Assembly: GCA_021783135.1 (NCBI GenBank)
Contig: JAJXUE010000023.1
Location: 1 to 46,280, forward strand
Source: Bacillota bacterium
GTDB taxonomy: Bacteria > Bacillota > Desulfitobacteriia > Desulfitobacteriales > JAJXUE01
Length of the DNA stretch: 46,280 nt
Direction: 5' to 3'
Part shown: positions 34,668 through 44,062 of the stretch, one piece after another
Numbering within the stretch: position 1 is the first letter of the stretch
How the letters are laid out: each line of letters begins with the position of its first letter
Notes under the pieces: model-generated
The model's database searches: none
What the model saw: only the letters and a program-made list of their open reading frames with translations
Told to the model about the DNA's origin: nothing
Position numbers and translations under genes: made by a program

Positions 34668-35324
34668 TTGGAACTTAATGAACGCCAAGAAAGAATAATT
34701 GAGATAGTCAAGGCCCATAGTCCGATTACCGGCGAAAAAATTGCGGACATACTCAATCTGACCCGAGCAACTTTGCGACCGGATCTAACGGTTTTAACTA
34801 TGGCAGGCTTGCTGGAGGCTAGACCGCGTGTGGGCTATTTTTCCAGCGGTAAGTCCAATGATTCTCTGGTAGCTGACAGGCTACGCAAATTAAGGGTCGG
34901 TGACTTTAAGTCAGTCCCGATTGTCGTGCGCGAATCAACTAATCTTTATGATTGTATTGTAACAATGTTCCTAGAGGATGTGGGCAGCCTTACTGTGGTG
35001 AGCGAAGGCGGGATTTTAGAAGGAGTAGTTTCACGCAAGGATTTACTTAAAGCTACCTTGGGCAACACAGATGTACACCGGGTGCCGGTAGGGGTCGTTA
35101 TGACTAGAATGCCGAATATTGTCTGGACCTTTGCGGATGAGCCGGTTCTGTTAGCTGCCAGGAAAATAATTCAGCATCAAATTGACTCCATGCCCGTCGT
35201 AAAAGTCCTGCAAGACGCTATGGGAAGAGAAAAGTATGAGGTAGTTGGTCGATTTACCAAGACTAATATTACGGCAATCCTAGTTGAGTTGGGAGAAATT
35301 CACTTGGTTATGGGAGGGAAATAA
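34668..35324 (+). CDS. ccpN: CcpN-like transcriptional repressor (HTH plus CBS pair)
   Basis: A 218-residue protein with an N-terminal winged helix (ERQERIIEIVKAHSPITGEKIADILNLTRATLRPDLTVLTMAGLLEARPRVGYF) and two CBS domains (residues about 75-205) that sense nucleotides. It matches CcpN/YqzB, the repressor of gluconeogenic genes in Bacillus. TTG 34668 has TTGGGGG upstream. The gene is followed by the PPDK regulatory protein and ppdK, so it likely controls the pyruvate/PEP node here; direct targets are not shown by the sequence. Confidence 0.85.
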   Translation: MELNERQERIIEIVKAHSPITGEKIADILNLTRATLRPDLTVLTMAGLLEARPRVGYFSSGKSNDSLVADRLRKLRVGDFKSVPIVVRESTNLYDCIVTMFLEDVGSLTVVSEGGILEGVVSRKDLLKATLGNTDVHRVPVGVVMTRMPNIVWTFADEPVLLAARKIIQHQIDSMPVVKVLQDAMGREKYEVVGRFTKTNITAILVELGEIHLVMGGK

Positions 35325-35325
35325 G

Positions 35326-36150
35326 ATTACTGACGACATATCACCGGTTATTTATGTTATATCAGACGCTTTAGGTGACACGGCTGAATTTGTGGCCAAG
35401 GCTGCTGCCAGCCAATTTAACGGCGGCACTACCGAAGTGCGCCGTGTTCCGTATGTGCACGACAAAACTCATCTCTTGCATGTATTGCAAGAAGCGTCAA
35501 CTAAACAAAGTTTAGTGGCGTACACTTTGGTTATTGAGGAATTGCGCGATTTTCTAGAAAAAAAGGCCAAAGAACTTGGCGTGCGTACGGTCGATATTCT
35601 TGGTCCGATGTTGAAAAGCCTCACTGAACTAACGGGGCATCAACCTAAAATGGTGCCAGACTTGATGCACAAGTTAGATGAACAGTATTTTCGTAAAGTT
35701 GAAGCGATTGAATTTGCGGTCAAATATGATGACGGCAAAGACCCGCGTGGCGTGCTAACTGCAGACATCGTTTTGATCGGGGTGTCACGCACCTCGAAGA
35801 CGCCGCTAAGTATGTATTTAGCCCACAAACAGTTGAAGGCAACGAACATTCCGCTTGTGCCGGAGGTATCGCCGCCGGAAGAACTGTTCAATCTCAAAAG
35901 GGGCAAGGTAATTGGGTTGACAATCAGACCGCAACTACTGAATCAAATCAGAACGGAGCGGCTTAAAACCCTTGGTCTGGCCTCTAATGCCGATTATGCT
36001 TCACTGGAAAGAATTTTAATGGAACTAGACTATGCAGAAGGTATTATGCGGCGCTTAGGTTGCCCGATCGTGGATGTTACGAATAAAGCTGTAGAAGAGA
36101 CTGCCAGTAAAGTACTAGAGATATATTATAAGGGGGATGGAAATGGCTAA
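35326..36150 (+). CDS. yqfL: Pyruvate, phosphate dikinase regulatory protein (PDRP, DUF299)
   Basis: This bifunctional kinase/phosphatase turns PPDK off by phosphorylating a threonine beside its catalytic histidine, using ADP, and turns it on by phosphorolysis. Signatures are PVIYVISDALGDTAEFVAKAA at the N-terminus, DILGPML and the P-loop-like GVSRTSKTPLSMYLA. The best start appears to be ATT 35326: GGGAGG (35312-35317) is 8 nt upstream, the ccpN stop ends 1 nt before it, and the resulting N-terminus matches the family. The only standard in-frame start, TTG 35284, lies 41 nt inside ccpN and has no ribosome site of its own. It overlaps ppdK by 8 nt. Confidence 0.9.
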   Translation: MTDDISPVIYVISDALGDTAEFVAKAAASQFNGGTTEVRRVPYVHDKTHLLHVLQEASTKQSLVAYTLVIEELRDFLEKKAKELGVRTVDILGPMLKSLTELTGHQPKMVPDLMHKLDEQYFRKVEAIEFAVKYDDGKDPRGVLTADIVLIGVSRTSKTPLSMYLAHKQLKATNIPLVPEVSPPEELFNLKRGKVIGLTIRPQLLNQIRTERLKTLGLASNADYASLERILMELDYAEGIMRRLGCPIVDVTNKAVEETASKVLEIYYKGDGNG

Positions 36151-38785
36151 AAAATATGTATATCTGTTTAACGAAGGAAAAGCCGATATGAAGGGTCTTT
36201 TAGGCGGTAAAGGGGCTAATCTGGCAGAAATGACGAATATTGATTTGCCGGTACCGCCAGGATTGACTATTACCACAGAAGCCTGTAATGAATATTACGA
36301 AAATGGCGAAGAGCTAGTTGAAGGACTGCTTGAGCAAATTGTAGCGGCTTTACGTGTAGTTGAGGCCAAGGTGGGTAAACAATTTGGTGACGTGCAAAAT
36401 CCCTTGTTAGTTTCGGTACGTTCCGGGGCTAAGTTTTCGATGCCGGGTATGATGGATACCATCTTAAATTTAGGCTTAAATGATGATACTATCCAAGGTG
36501 TAATTGCAGCGACGCAAAATGAACGCTTTGCGCTGGATTGTTATCGTCGCTTTATCCAGATGTTTTCCGATGTTGTTTTGGAAGTGGAACATCATAAGTT
36601 TGAAGCGGTTTTGGAAAAATATAAAGAACTTCAGGGAGTGCATTTTGACCATGAAATCGATATTGCCAACCTGAGGCTTATCGTGGAAGAGTACAAGAAA
36701 CTGGTGCAAAATGCGGTAGGTAAGCCCTTTCCGCAGGAACCTATGGCCCAACTGGTTGAAGCAATTAGGGCAGTATTCCGTTCGTGGAATAATGACCGGG
36801 CAATCATCTACCGCAAGCTGAATAATATCCCGGATGATATTGGGACCGCAGTCAACGTTCAGGCCATGGTTTTTGGCAATATGGGCTTGGATTCAGGTAC
36901 AGGTGTTGCTTTCACCCGCAATCCATCGACCGGAGAAAAGGCGTTGTATGGGGAATACTTGATGAATGCGCAAGGTGAGGACGTGGTCGCAGGAATTCGT
37001 ACACCGCTGCCAATTTCCAGCCTGGCTTCAGAGAATCCGGCGATCTATGATGAGTTTGTGCGTATTGCGAATGTGTTGGAAAGCCACTATGGAGATATGC
37101 AGGATATCGAATTCACCATTGAACGCGGTAAACTATACATACTGCAGACGCGTAACGGTAAACGCACTGCGCCCGCCGCGATCCGAGTTGCGGTAGAGTT
37201 ATGTGAGGAAGGGTATATCGGCAAGGAAGAGGCAATCACCCGGATTGAACCAGGCCAACTTGACCAACTGCTACATCGAAGAATGGATCCTGATGCAAAA
37301 CTAGAGGTAATTGCCAAAGGGCTGCCTGCCTCACCCGGTGCTGCATCCGGCAAGATAGTATTTGACGCTGACGATGCGGAAAAATTGGGTAAAAGCGGCG
37401 AAAAGGTAATTCTGGTTCGCACCGAGACCACGCCGGATGATATTAACGGAATTGTCCAAGCCCAGGGAATCTTAACAAGTCGGGGAGGCATGACGAGCCA
37501 CGCGGCTGTCGTTGCGCGGCATATGGGTAAGCCGTGTGTGTGTGGCTGTGATGCTTTAAAAATTGATTATATTGAACAAGTGGTGACAGTTGGTGGGCTT
37601 GTACTTAAACAGGGTGATTTGATTTCAATCGATGGGACTACCGGGCGAGTAATTTTAGGTCAAGTCCCGATGATTGATCCGGAGATATCCGGCAAATTCC
37701 AACAACTTTTGGTGTGGGCAGATGAAGTGCGTCGCCTGCGCGTGCTGGCTAATGCGGACAATCCGCCTGATGCGCAGAAGGCGCGTGACTTTGGGGCACA
37801 GGGAATTGGACTGTGCCGCACTGAACATATGTTTATGGATCCTAAACGCATACCCATCGTGCAAGAAATGATTCTGGCGGAAACCCTGGCCGAGCGGGAA
37901 ATAGCCCTAGCCAAACTTCTGCCCATGCAGCAAAGTGACTTTTACGGTATTTTGAAGGCGATGACCGGTTTGCCGGTAATAATTCGCTTGCTGGATCCGC
38001 CTTTGCACGAGTTTTTACCTAATGCAGAAGACTTAGTTGTGGATATAACGCGGCTCAAGCTTACGGGTGGGGACGAAGCTGAAATAGCTGATAAGGAAGC
38101 ATTATTGCGCAAAATCCGTAGCCTGTCAGAGTTTAACCCGATGCTCGGACACCGCGGCTGTCGGTTAGGGATTACTTTCCCGGAAATTTATGCGATGCAG
38201 GCTAGGGCGATTTTCCAAGCAGCGGCGCAATTAGTGCGTGAAGGCTATGAAATTCACCCGGAAGTAATGATTCCTTTGGTGATTCATGTCAAGGAACTGA
38301 GCATCTTGCGCAAGTTGACTGAAGAAACGGCCAAGGCGGTCATGGCAGAGCAAGGCGTTAATTTTGCCTACAAGGTAGGAACGATGATTGAGGTTCCCAG
38401 GGCAGCCCTAACTGCGGATGAAATTGCTGCAGAAGCGGACTTCTTCTCCTTTGGCACGAATGATTTAACCCAAACAACGCTGGGCTTTAGCCGTGACGAT
38501 GCAGAAGGAAAATTCTTACCTGCTTATCTCGAACAAGGTATTTTAGCTAATAACCCGTTTGCGGTCTTAGATCGCAATGGTGTCGGCAAACTGGTCCAAA
38601 CTGCTGTTAAACTGGGCCGGGGAGTTAAGCCAAACTTGGAATTGGGTATTTGCGGTGAACACGGCGGGGAGCCTTCTTCTATTGAGTTTTGTTATTTAAG
38701 CGGACTTGACTATGTCAGCTGCTCACCGTTTAGGGTGCCGATTGCCCGTCTGGCAGCAGCCCAGGCGGCCATTAACAATCGTTAA
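36143..38785 (+). CDS. ppdK: Pyruvate, phosphate dikinase
   Basis: PPDK interconverts pyruvate, ATP and phosphate with PEP, AMP and pyrophosphate. From ATG 36143 (AAGGGGG 6 nt upstream) it has 880 residues, the usual length. The nucleotide-binding domain has LLGGKGANLAEM. The swivelling phosphohistidine domain has TSRGGMTSHAAV with catalytic His453 and the regulatory Thr451 two residues before it. The C-terminal TIM barrel carries GFSRDD and the catalytic Cys837 in GICGEHGGEPSS. All key residues are present. It ends at a strong terminator, closing the ccpN-yqfL-ppdK set. Confidence 0.97.
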   Translation: MAKKYVYLFNEGKADMKGLLGGKGANLAEMTNIDLPVPPGLTITTEACNEYYENGEELVEGLLEQIVAALRVVEAKVGKQFGDVQNPLLVSVRSGAKFSMPGMMDTILNLGLNDDTIQGVIAATQNERFALDCYRRFIQMFSDVVLEVEHHKFEAVLEKYKELQGVHFDHEIDIANLRLIVEEYKKLVQNAVGKPFPQEPMAQLVEAIRAVFRSWNNDRAIIYRKLNNIPDDIGTAVNVQAMVFGNMGLDSGTGVAFTRNPSTGEKALYGEYLMNAQGEDVVAGIRTPLPISSLASENPAIYDEFVRIANVLESHYGDMQDIEFTIERGKLYILQTRNGKRTAPAAIRVAVELCEEGYIGKEEAITRIEPGQLDQLLHRRMDPDAKLEVIAKGLPASPGAASGKIVFDADDAEKLGKSGEKVILVRTETTPDDINGIVQAQGILTSRGGMTSHAAVVARHMGKPCVCGCDALKIDYIEQVVTVGGLVLKQGDLISIDGTTGRVILGQVPMIDPEISGKFQQLLVWADEVRRLRVLANADNPPDAQKARDFGAQGIGLCRTEHMFMDPKRIPIVQEMILAETLAEREIALAKLLPMQQSDFYGILKAMTGLPVIIRLLDPPLHEFLPNAEDLVVDITRLKLTGGDEAEIADKEALLRKIRSLSEFNPMLGHRGCRLGITFPEIYAMQARAIFQAAAQLVREGYEIHPEVMIPLVIHVKELSILRKLTEETAKAVMAEQGVNFAYKVGTMIEVPRAALTADEIAAEADFFSFGTNDLTQTTLGFSRDDAEGKFLPAYLEQGILANNPFAVLDRNGVGKLVQTAVKLGRGVKPNLELGICGEHGGEPSSIEFCYLSGLDYVSCSPFRVPIARLAAAQAAINNR

Positions 38786-38794
38786 TTTAGTCGC

Positions 38795-38835
38795 AAAACA
38801 GCCGCTCTACTAAGGATGTAGAGCGGCTGTTTTAA
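38795..38835 (+). terminator. Terminator after ppdK
   Basis: A perfect 16-bp stem (AAAACAGCCGCTCTAC / GTAGAGCGGCTGTTTT) with a 7-nt loop starts 9 nt after the stop codon. Confidence 0.88.
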
Positions 38836-38943
38836 TTGAGCTAGAACCCGAAGGATTTTTGCTAAGATTTAGCGAATGGTTTAGTTTGAGGCATTGTTGG
38901 TTATGCTTGACCGTAGTGGAAGCGGCATACAAGGAGGGAACAC

Positions 38944-39966
38944 ATGGATGTAAGACTAGCCATAGAGAAGCGTGAACTAAACTCACTGCACAAATTAGCA
39001 GCTAAGGCGTGTTATTCTAAGGGACGGGAACGGGAGGAAACCGAGGATGCTTTGCGGACCTGCTTTATGGTGGATAGAGATAGGATCATCCATTCTAAGT
39101 CGTTTCGCCGTCTGAAGCATAAAACGCAGGTCTATTTGGCCGCCAAGGGGGATCATTTTCGCACCCGTCTGACGCATACACTGGAAGTTAATCAAATTGC
39201 GCGGACGATAGGACGGGGCTTAGCCTTAAATGAGGACTTAATTGAGGCGATAGCTTTGGGGCACGATGTAGGCCATACCCCGTTTGCCCACTCCGGCGAG
39301 AGGGCCCTTAACAGGTTACTGCCGGGGGGGTTTCATCACAACGAGAACAGTGTGCGGGTGGTAACCCTAATTGAAAAACAACATGGGCTTAATCTTACCC
39401 ACGAAGTGTTAGACGGGATTAGGTGTCATAGTGGTTTTGATAAAGCTGCGGTTCAAGCGGAAACATTGGAAGGACAGGTTATTCGTTTGGCCGATAAGAT
39501 TGCCTACGTTCAGCACGACATTGATGATTCTGTTCGCGCTGGGTTGCTGGCTATAGATGAAATCCCGCAGGAGTACCTCGAGGTGTTGGGTTTTACGCAC
39601 GGGCAGCGAATAGCTACTTTGGTGGGGGATGTTATCAATGAGTCCTGCCAAATGATGCAAGCTGGCACTGCGGTAATCACCTTGAGTCCGACGGTCAGTG
39701 CGGCGCTAATTGGACTGCGTAAATTTATGTTTACCAAGATTTATTGTGGTCCATTATGCAAGGCGGAATCGGAAAAAGCTGAGTATATAGTGGAGTATTT
39801 ATTTAAATATTATGTGCAGCGGCCAGAGGCCTTACCGGAATTTTATCAAGCCATTGCCAGCCGCGAAGGGATAGAGCGGGCTGTAGCCGACTACATTGCG
39901 GGAATGTCAGACAACTATTGTATCAATATGTTTCAGGAAGTGGCCATTCCGCGCTCCTATTTTTAG
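38944..39966 (+). CDS. dgt: dGTP triphosphohydrolase-like HD protein
   Basis: A 340-residue HD-domain protein of the dGTPase family. It shows SFRRLKHKTQVYLAAKGDHFRTRLTHTLEV, GHDVGHTPFAHSGE (metal-binding HD) and LADKIAYVQHDIDD. Family enzymes cleave dNTPs to nucleosides and tripolyphosphate, controlling dNTP pools. AAGGAGGG lies upstream of ATG 38944. In many Clostridia it lies just upstream of dnaG-rpoD; here glnB and amtB are inserted between. No clear promoter was found. Confidence 0.9.
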   Translation: MDVRLAIEKRELNSLHKLAAKACYSKGREREETEDALRTCFMVDRDRIIHSKSFRRLKHKTQVYLAAKGDHFRTRLTHTLEVNQIARTIGRGLALNEDLIEAIALGHDVGHTPFAHSGERALNRLLPGGFHHNENSVRVVTLIEKQHGLNLTHEVLDGIRCHSGFDKAAVQAETLEGQVIRLADKIAYVQHDIDDSVRAGLLAIDEIPQEYLEVLGFTHGQRIATLVGDVINESCQMMQAGTAVITLSPTVSAALIGLRKFMFTKIYCGPLCKAESEKAEYIVEYLFKYYVQRPEALPEFYQAIASREGIERAVADYIAGMSDNYCINMFQEVAIPRSYF

Positions 39967-40036
39967 AGTGGGCAGTGGTATGTTGCCAGGTAACTATAAT
40001 GTGGTGTAAACTTAGATGGTGTTAGTAACGACGTGA

Positions 40037-40390
<354 letters not shown>

Positions 40391-40422
40391 TCGCTATAAT
40401 TTTGTATACATCATAAAAACAC

Positions 40423-40452
40423 TTGTCCATAAAAGGTAATATCTGATATACT
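40423..40452 (+). promoter_or_regulatory. Promoter candidate of amtB
   Basis: TTGTCC (40423-40428), an 18-nt spacer and TATACT (40447-40452) with TG one base upstream (extended -10). The expected transcription start is near 40459, just ahead of a terminator hairpin. Confidence 0.55.
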
Positions 40453-40477
40453 TTAAAAAAATATTTCTTTAGCAATG

Positions 40478-40527
40478 ACGCTAAAAGCCTTGGGATATCC
40501 CCAGGCTTTTAGCGTTGTTTCATTTTT
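40478..40527 (+). terminator. Terminator between glnB and amtB; possible attenuator
   Basis: A 13-bp stem (ACGCTAAAAGCCT / AGGCTTTTAGCGT), one mismatch and a further 3 bp close a 4-nt ATAT loop. TGTTTCATTTTTT follows. It ends about 20 nt before the amtB start codon and lies downstream of a promoter candidate, so it may be a leader attenuator rather than only the end of glnB. Confidence 0.8.
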
Positions 40528-40545
40528 TAAGATGGAGGGAAAGAA

Positions 40546-41859
40546 ATGCACGTGACTCTAGCTAGTTTGGCATCAGGGTTGGACACTGTCTGGGTTTTGT
40601 TGGCTGCTGCGCTGGTCTGGTTTATGGAAGCCGGTTTTGCCGCGCTAGAAGCCGGTTTTATCAGCAGTAAGAACAGTGTAAACATCATCATGAAGGTGTT
40701 TATGGACTGCACTGTAGGCTTGATAGGTTATTGGGCAGTCGGTTTTGCCATCATGTACGGGGCAGACCACTTCGGACTGTTTGGGGCCAGCGGCTTCATG
40801 TTTAACGGTGTCGGCCTTGTCCCGGCGGGTACATTGGTTGCACCGTACGCGTTTTGGCTGTTTCAGGCCGCATTTGCTGTTGCGGTAGCGACGATCGTTT
40901 CCGGTGCGGTTGCGGAGCGGATGAAGTTTGCCCCTTATATTGTTTTTAGTTTTGTAGCTACAGCACTTATTTATCCTTTGGCAGGTCACTGGGTATGGGG
41001 CCACGGGGGCTGGCTCAATAATTTGGGTATGTTGGATTTTGCAGGTTCGTCTGTAGTACACGCGGCCGGGGGTTGGGCAGCATTAGCAGCGATTCTCGTG
41101 CTTGGTCCGCGTAGAGCCAAATTCAATAAGGACGGTACACCTAACGTTATCCCAGGGCATAATCTGCCATTAGCTGCACTAGGTGCCTTCATTCTATGGG
41201 TAGGCTGGTTTGGGTTTAATCCAGGCAGTTCGTTAAGCGGCTTAAATCTTAATATTGCGCGGATTGCGGTTACCACAAACTTAGCTGCTGCTGCTGGCGG
41301 TGTAGTGGGAACATTGTTTACGATGAAGAAGTACGGCAAACCTGACCCGAGTATGATCATAAACGGCGTTTTAGCGGGACTGGTAGCCATTACCGCCGGA
41401 TGCGCCTATGTTGGCCCGGGAAGTGCGCTGATCATTGGCGGCATTGCGGGCGGCCTTGTAGTGATGGCGGTTGAACTATTTGATAGACTGAAAGCCGATG
41501 ATCCGGTCGGTGCAGTCGCCGTGCATGGCGTATGCGGAAGTTTTGGGACTTTGGCAGTGGGACTGTTTGCCGAAAAGGGCGGTTTATTGTTTGGCGGTGG
41601 GGCTAGGTTACTGGAAGTTCAAGCTTTAGGTTTGCTCGCAGTTTCCGTTTGGGCCTTCGCAGCCAGTTTCGGCGTATTTAGCATCCTGAAAGCTACTGTC
41701 GGCATTCGCGTGAGCGCCGAAGAAGAGGACGAAGGTTTAGACATCAGCGAGCATGGTGTAGGCGCGTACAATGAATTGATTGCGCAAGGACATATACCGA
41801 TGTTTGGCGCCGAACCAGCAGGGTTGGCTCACCAATTGCTTTTGTCGGATGTTGAATAA
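40546..41859 (+). CDS. amtB: Ammonium transporter AmtB
   Basis: A 437-residue Amt/MEP/Rh channel with 11 predicted membrane helices. Hallmarks are VWFMEAGFAALEAGFISSKN near the start, GHWVWG, the DFAGSSVVHAAGGWAALAA motif with the first pore histidine, WVGWFGFNPGSS, and DDPVGAVAVHGVCGSFGTLAVG with the second pore histidine. The cytoplasmic tail is short. GGAGGG precedes ATG 40546. It is the partner of the upstream P-II protein, though here glnB comes first. Confidence 0.96.
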   Translation: MHVTLASLASGLDTVWVLLAAALVWFMEAGFAALEAGFISSKNSVNIIMKVFMDCTVGLIGYWAVGFAIMYGADHFGLFGASGFMFNGVGLVPAGTLVAPYAFWLFQAAFAVAVATIVSGAVAERMKFAPYIVFSFVATALIYPLAGHWVWGHGGWLNNLGMLDFAGSSVVHAAGGWAALAAILVLGPRRAKFNKDGTPNVIPGHNLPLAALGAFILWVGWFGFNPGSSLSGLNLNIARIAVTTNLAAAAGGVVGTLFTMKKYGKPDPSMIINGVLAGLVAITAGCAYVGPGSALIIGGIAGGLVVMAVELFDRLKADDPVGAVAVHGVCGSFGTLAVGLFAEKGGLLFGGGARLLEVQALGLLAVSVWAFAASFGVFSILKATVGIRVSAEEEDEGLDISEHGVGAYNELIAQGHIPMFGAEPAGLAHQLLLSDVE

Positions 41860-41862
41860 AAC

Positions 41863-41887
41863 AAAGGTGGCTACGGCCACCTTTTTA
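41863..41887 (+). terminator. Terminator after amtB
   Basis: A perfect 9-bp stem (AAAGGTGGC / GCCACCTTT) has a TACG loop and is followed by TTTTT overlap at 41882-41886, 4 nt after the stop codon. Confidence 0.82.
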
Positions 41888-42158
41888 ATTTGCGCTGTAA
41901 TTGGAAAAACTAACAACAAAGAGTACAAAATCAGGCTTTCAGGCTGGAAATTGAGGTAAAAATAAGAGAAAAGAACAGGTTTCACCTTGGTAGGATAAAG
42001 TTACCAAGACAGGTGAGAATAAAGTTTAGACATGTATCAATTAGCACAAGTAAAAGAAGGATATATGTAAGATATGGCGAACAATTCTTTAAAGTAACTT
42101 TTGTTACCCCCATTTTTTGGGGGTAATGTTGCCACTTAGCGATGATTGGGTGGAAAAT
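41888..42158 (+). promoter_or_regulatory. dnaG leader region with overlapping hairpins and a sigma-H-like promoter
   Basis: This gene-free stretch of about 270 bases leads into dnaG-rpoD. GTAAC-TTTT-GTTAC (42094-42107) and TTACCCCC-7 nt-GGGGGTAA (42104-42126) share TTAC, so only one can form at a time. A sigma-H-like promoter is seen at 42056-42084: GAAGGATAT, 11 nt, GGCGAACAA (one mismatch in the -10). A further imperfect hairpin lies at 41983-42015. No convincing sigma-A promoter was found. Confidence 0.4.
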
Positions 42159-44057
42159 GTGAGTAATAGCTGGCCCGACTACTTGTTAGAAGATATACAG
42201 GCAAGAATTGATATTGTAGATGTAATATCGGATTATGTAGTTCTTACGAGAAAAGGCAAAAACTATCTTGGCTTGTGCCCTTTTCATAGCGAAAAAACGC
42301 CTAGTTTTACGGTGACGCCGGATAAACAAATGTTTTATTGTTTTGGCTGTCAGACCGGAGGCAATGCGTTTACCTTCCTACAGAAAAAAGAAAATATTAG
42401 TTTTGTCGAAGCGGTAAGGGTTTTAGCAACTAAAGCTGGGGTGCACCTGCCTGAAAAGGAATTGTCACCGGCAGAGAAGGCCTTGCATAAAGAAAGAGAG
42501 CTAGCGGAGCAAATTAATAAAGCTGCGCAAGAGTTCTTTCATTCAACTTTACTTACCAGCCCTAAGGCACAAGCAGCCAGGGATTATCTAAGCAACCGCG
42601 GTATTGCCCGCGATGCTATAGACGCTTTCCAGCTGGGTTTTGCCCTTGACGGGTGGTCTAATCTGGGCGATTTTCTGCTGGCTCGAGGTTATACTGTAGA
42701 ACAACTGGACAAGGTCGGGCTTGTTACGCCGAAGGATAATGTTCAATGTTATGACAGATTTCGTAACAGAATTATCTTTCCGATTTTTAACGTGCACGGT
42801 CATGTAATTGGCTTTGGCGGCAGAGTTTTGGATGACTCTCTGCCCAAATATCTCAATTCTCCCGAAACAGCGTATTTTAGTAAAGGACATAACCTTTACG
42901 GCATCAATCACGCCCATAAGGCGATGCGTGACAAAGGCGAAGCCTTGGTGGTTGAAGGTTATATGGATGTTATTGCTTGCCATAGCAACGGTTTCCCAAA
43001 TGCAGTGGCGTCATTAGGTACTGCGCTGACGCGGGAGCAGGGTAAGCTCATGATGCGTTATACCAGCAATGTATTGTTGGCATATGATGCCGATGCGGCC
43101 GGAATTAATGCAACTCACCGCGGCGCAGAGCTTTTACGCGACTTAGGGTGTAAAGTCAAAGTTCTTAGTGTGTCTGGCGGCAAAGATCCGGATGAATTTT
43201 TGCGCCACCACAAACCGGAGGATTTTGCGTCATTGGTGGAAAGCGCTCCCAGTTGGGTGCAATTTAAATTGGCCAGTTTAGTTAAGACTACACCATTAAG
43301 CGGCATCGATGCAAAGGTTAAAATTGTCAGTGAAATGGCTAATGATATTTTAAAAACAGAAAGTCTTGTGGAAAGAGAAGGATATATTCGTCTTATAGCG
43401 AATACTCTTGGAGTCACAGAACATGTTATATCTGCTGAAATTATGAGGATATCTGCAAAAAACCGAAAAAAGGGCTATTTTTCGGATAATTCTCACTCGG
43501 ATAGCCATACTAACATGGAACATTATCAGACTGAATTTGCCAATATTGGAAAAGAAAACACACTGGACGTTTTGCGGGTTAAGCCGGGAAGTTCGGTTAA
43601 CAAAATATATAGGGCAGAAAATTTGCTGCTGAGGCTGATGTTGCTTGATCCCAAAGTTATCGTTTTGGTCGCTGAGGAGCTACAATGGGAGTCTTTTACG
43701 GACACAATGCATGACCGGGTACTATGTTTAATCAAAGAGGCGTGGCAAAAAGGTAATTGGAACCCGCTCAACTGGGCAGCAGCTGTAAATGATGAAGCTT
43801 TAGGGAGTTACTTAGCCCAGATTAGCATGGAGGAAACAGGAATCGGTGATGTTTTAAAAGGAGCCGCGGACTGCATTCAAGTCATAAAAGGGCAGCAAAT
43901 TAAAGAGAAAATTAAAAGTTTGCAGGAAGAGGCACGTGTACTGCAGAACAGTGGGGATATGGAAAAAGCATTGGAGATTTTACTTGAAATTAATCGACTG
44001 GTTAAACAACCAGCGTCTGGGAAAAATAGATCGATAAAACCCTCAGGGAAGGGGTGA
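42159..44057 (+). CDS. dnaG: DNA primase
   Basis: DnaG makes RNA primers at the replication fork. The N-terminal zinc finger has CPFH ... CFGC (residues about 40, 43, 61, 64 from the chosen start). The TOPRIM core shows [10 protein letters not shown] and [10 protein letters not shown], and a C-terminal helicase-binding region follows. GTG 42159 gives 632 residues starting [13 protein letters not shown], like other clostridial primases; TTG 42117, ATG 42126 and GTG 42150 are in the same frame but poorly spaced. It overlaps the rpoD region closely and forms the macromolecular synthesis operon with it. Confidence 0.93.
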   Translation: MSNSWPDYLLEDIQARIDIVDVISDYVVLTRKGKNYLGLCPFHSEKTPSFTVTPDKQMFYCFGCQTGGNAFTFLQKKENISFVEAVRVLATKAGVHLPEKELSPAEKALHKERELAEQINKAAQEFFHSTLLTSPKAQAARDYLSNRGIARDAIDAFQLGFALDGWSNLGDFLLARGYTVEQLDKVGLVTPKDNVQCYDRFRNRIIFPIFNVHGHVIGFGGRVLDDSLPKYLNSPETAYFSKGHNLYGINHAHKAMRDKGEALVVEGYMDVIACHSNGFPNAVASLGTALTREQGKLMMRYTSNVLLAYDADAAGINATHRGAELLRDLGCKVKVLSVSGGKDPDEFLRHHKPEDFASLVESAPSWVQFKLASLVKTTPLSGIDAKVKIVSEMANDILKTESLVEREGYIRLIANTLGVTEHVISAEIMRISAKNRKKGYFSDNSHSDSHTNMEHYQTEFANIGKENTLDVLRVKPGSSVNKIYRAENLLLRLMLLDPKVIVLVAEELQWESFTDTMHDRVLCLIKEAWQKGNWNPLNWAAAVNDEALGSYLAQISMEETGIGDVLKGAADCIQVIKGQQIKEKIKSLQEEARVLQNSGDMEKALEILLEINRLVKQPASGKNRSIKPSGKG

Positions 44058-44062
44058 TAACC

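Noticed and set aside
39961-39990. Sigma-54 promoter upstream of glnB
   Set aside because: GG and GC elements are present (GTGGGCAG, TTGCC), but their spacing is 12 rather than 10 nt, so the -24/-12 rule is broken.
40478-40515. ANTAR-type dual hairpin in the amtB leader
   Set aside because: Only one hairpin is present and its loop has four bases, not the six-base loops required.
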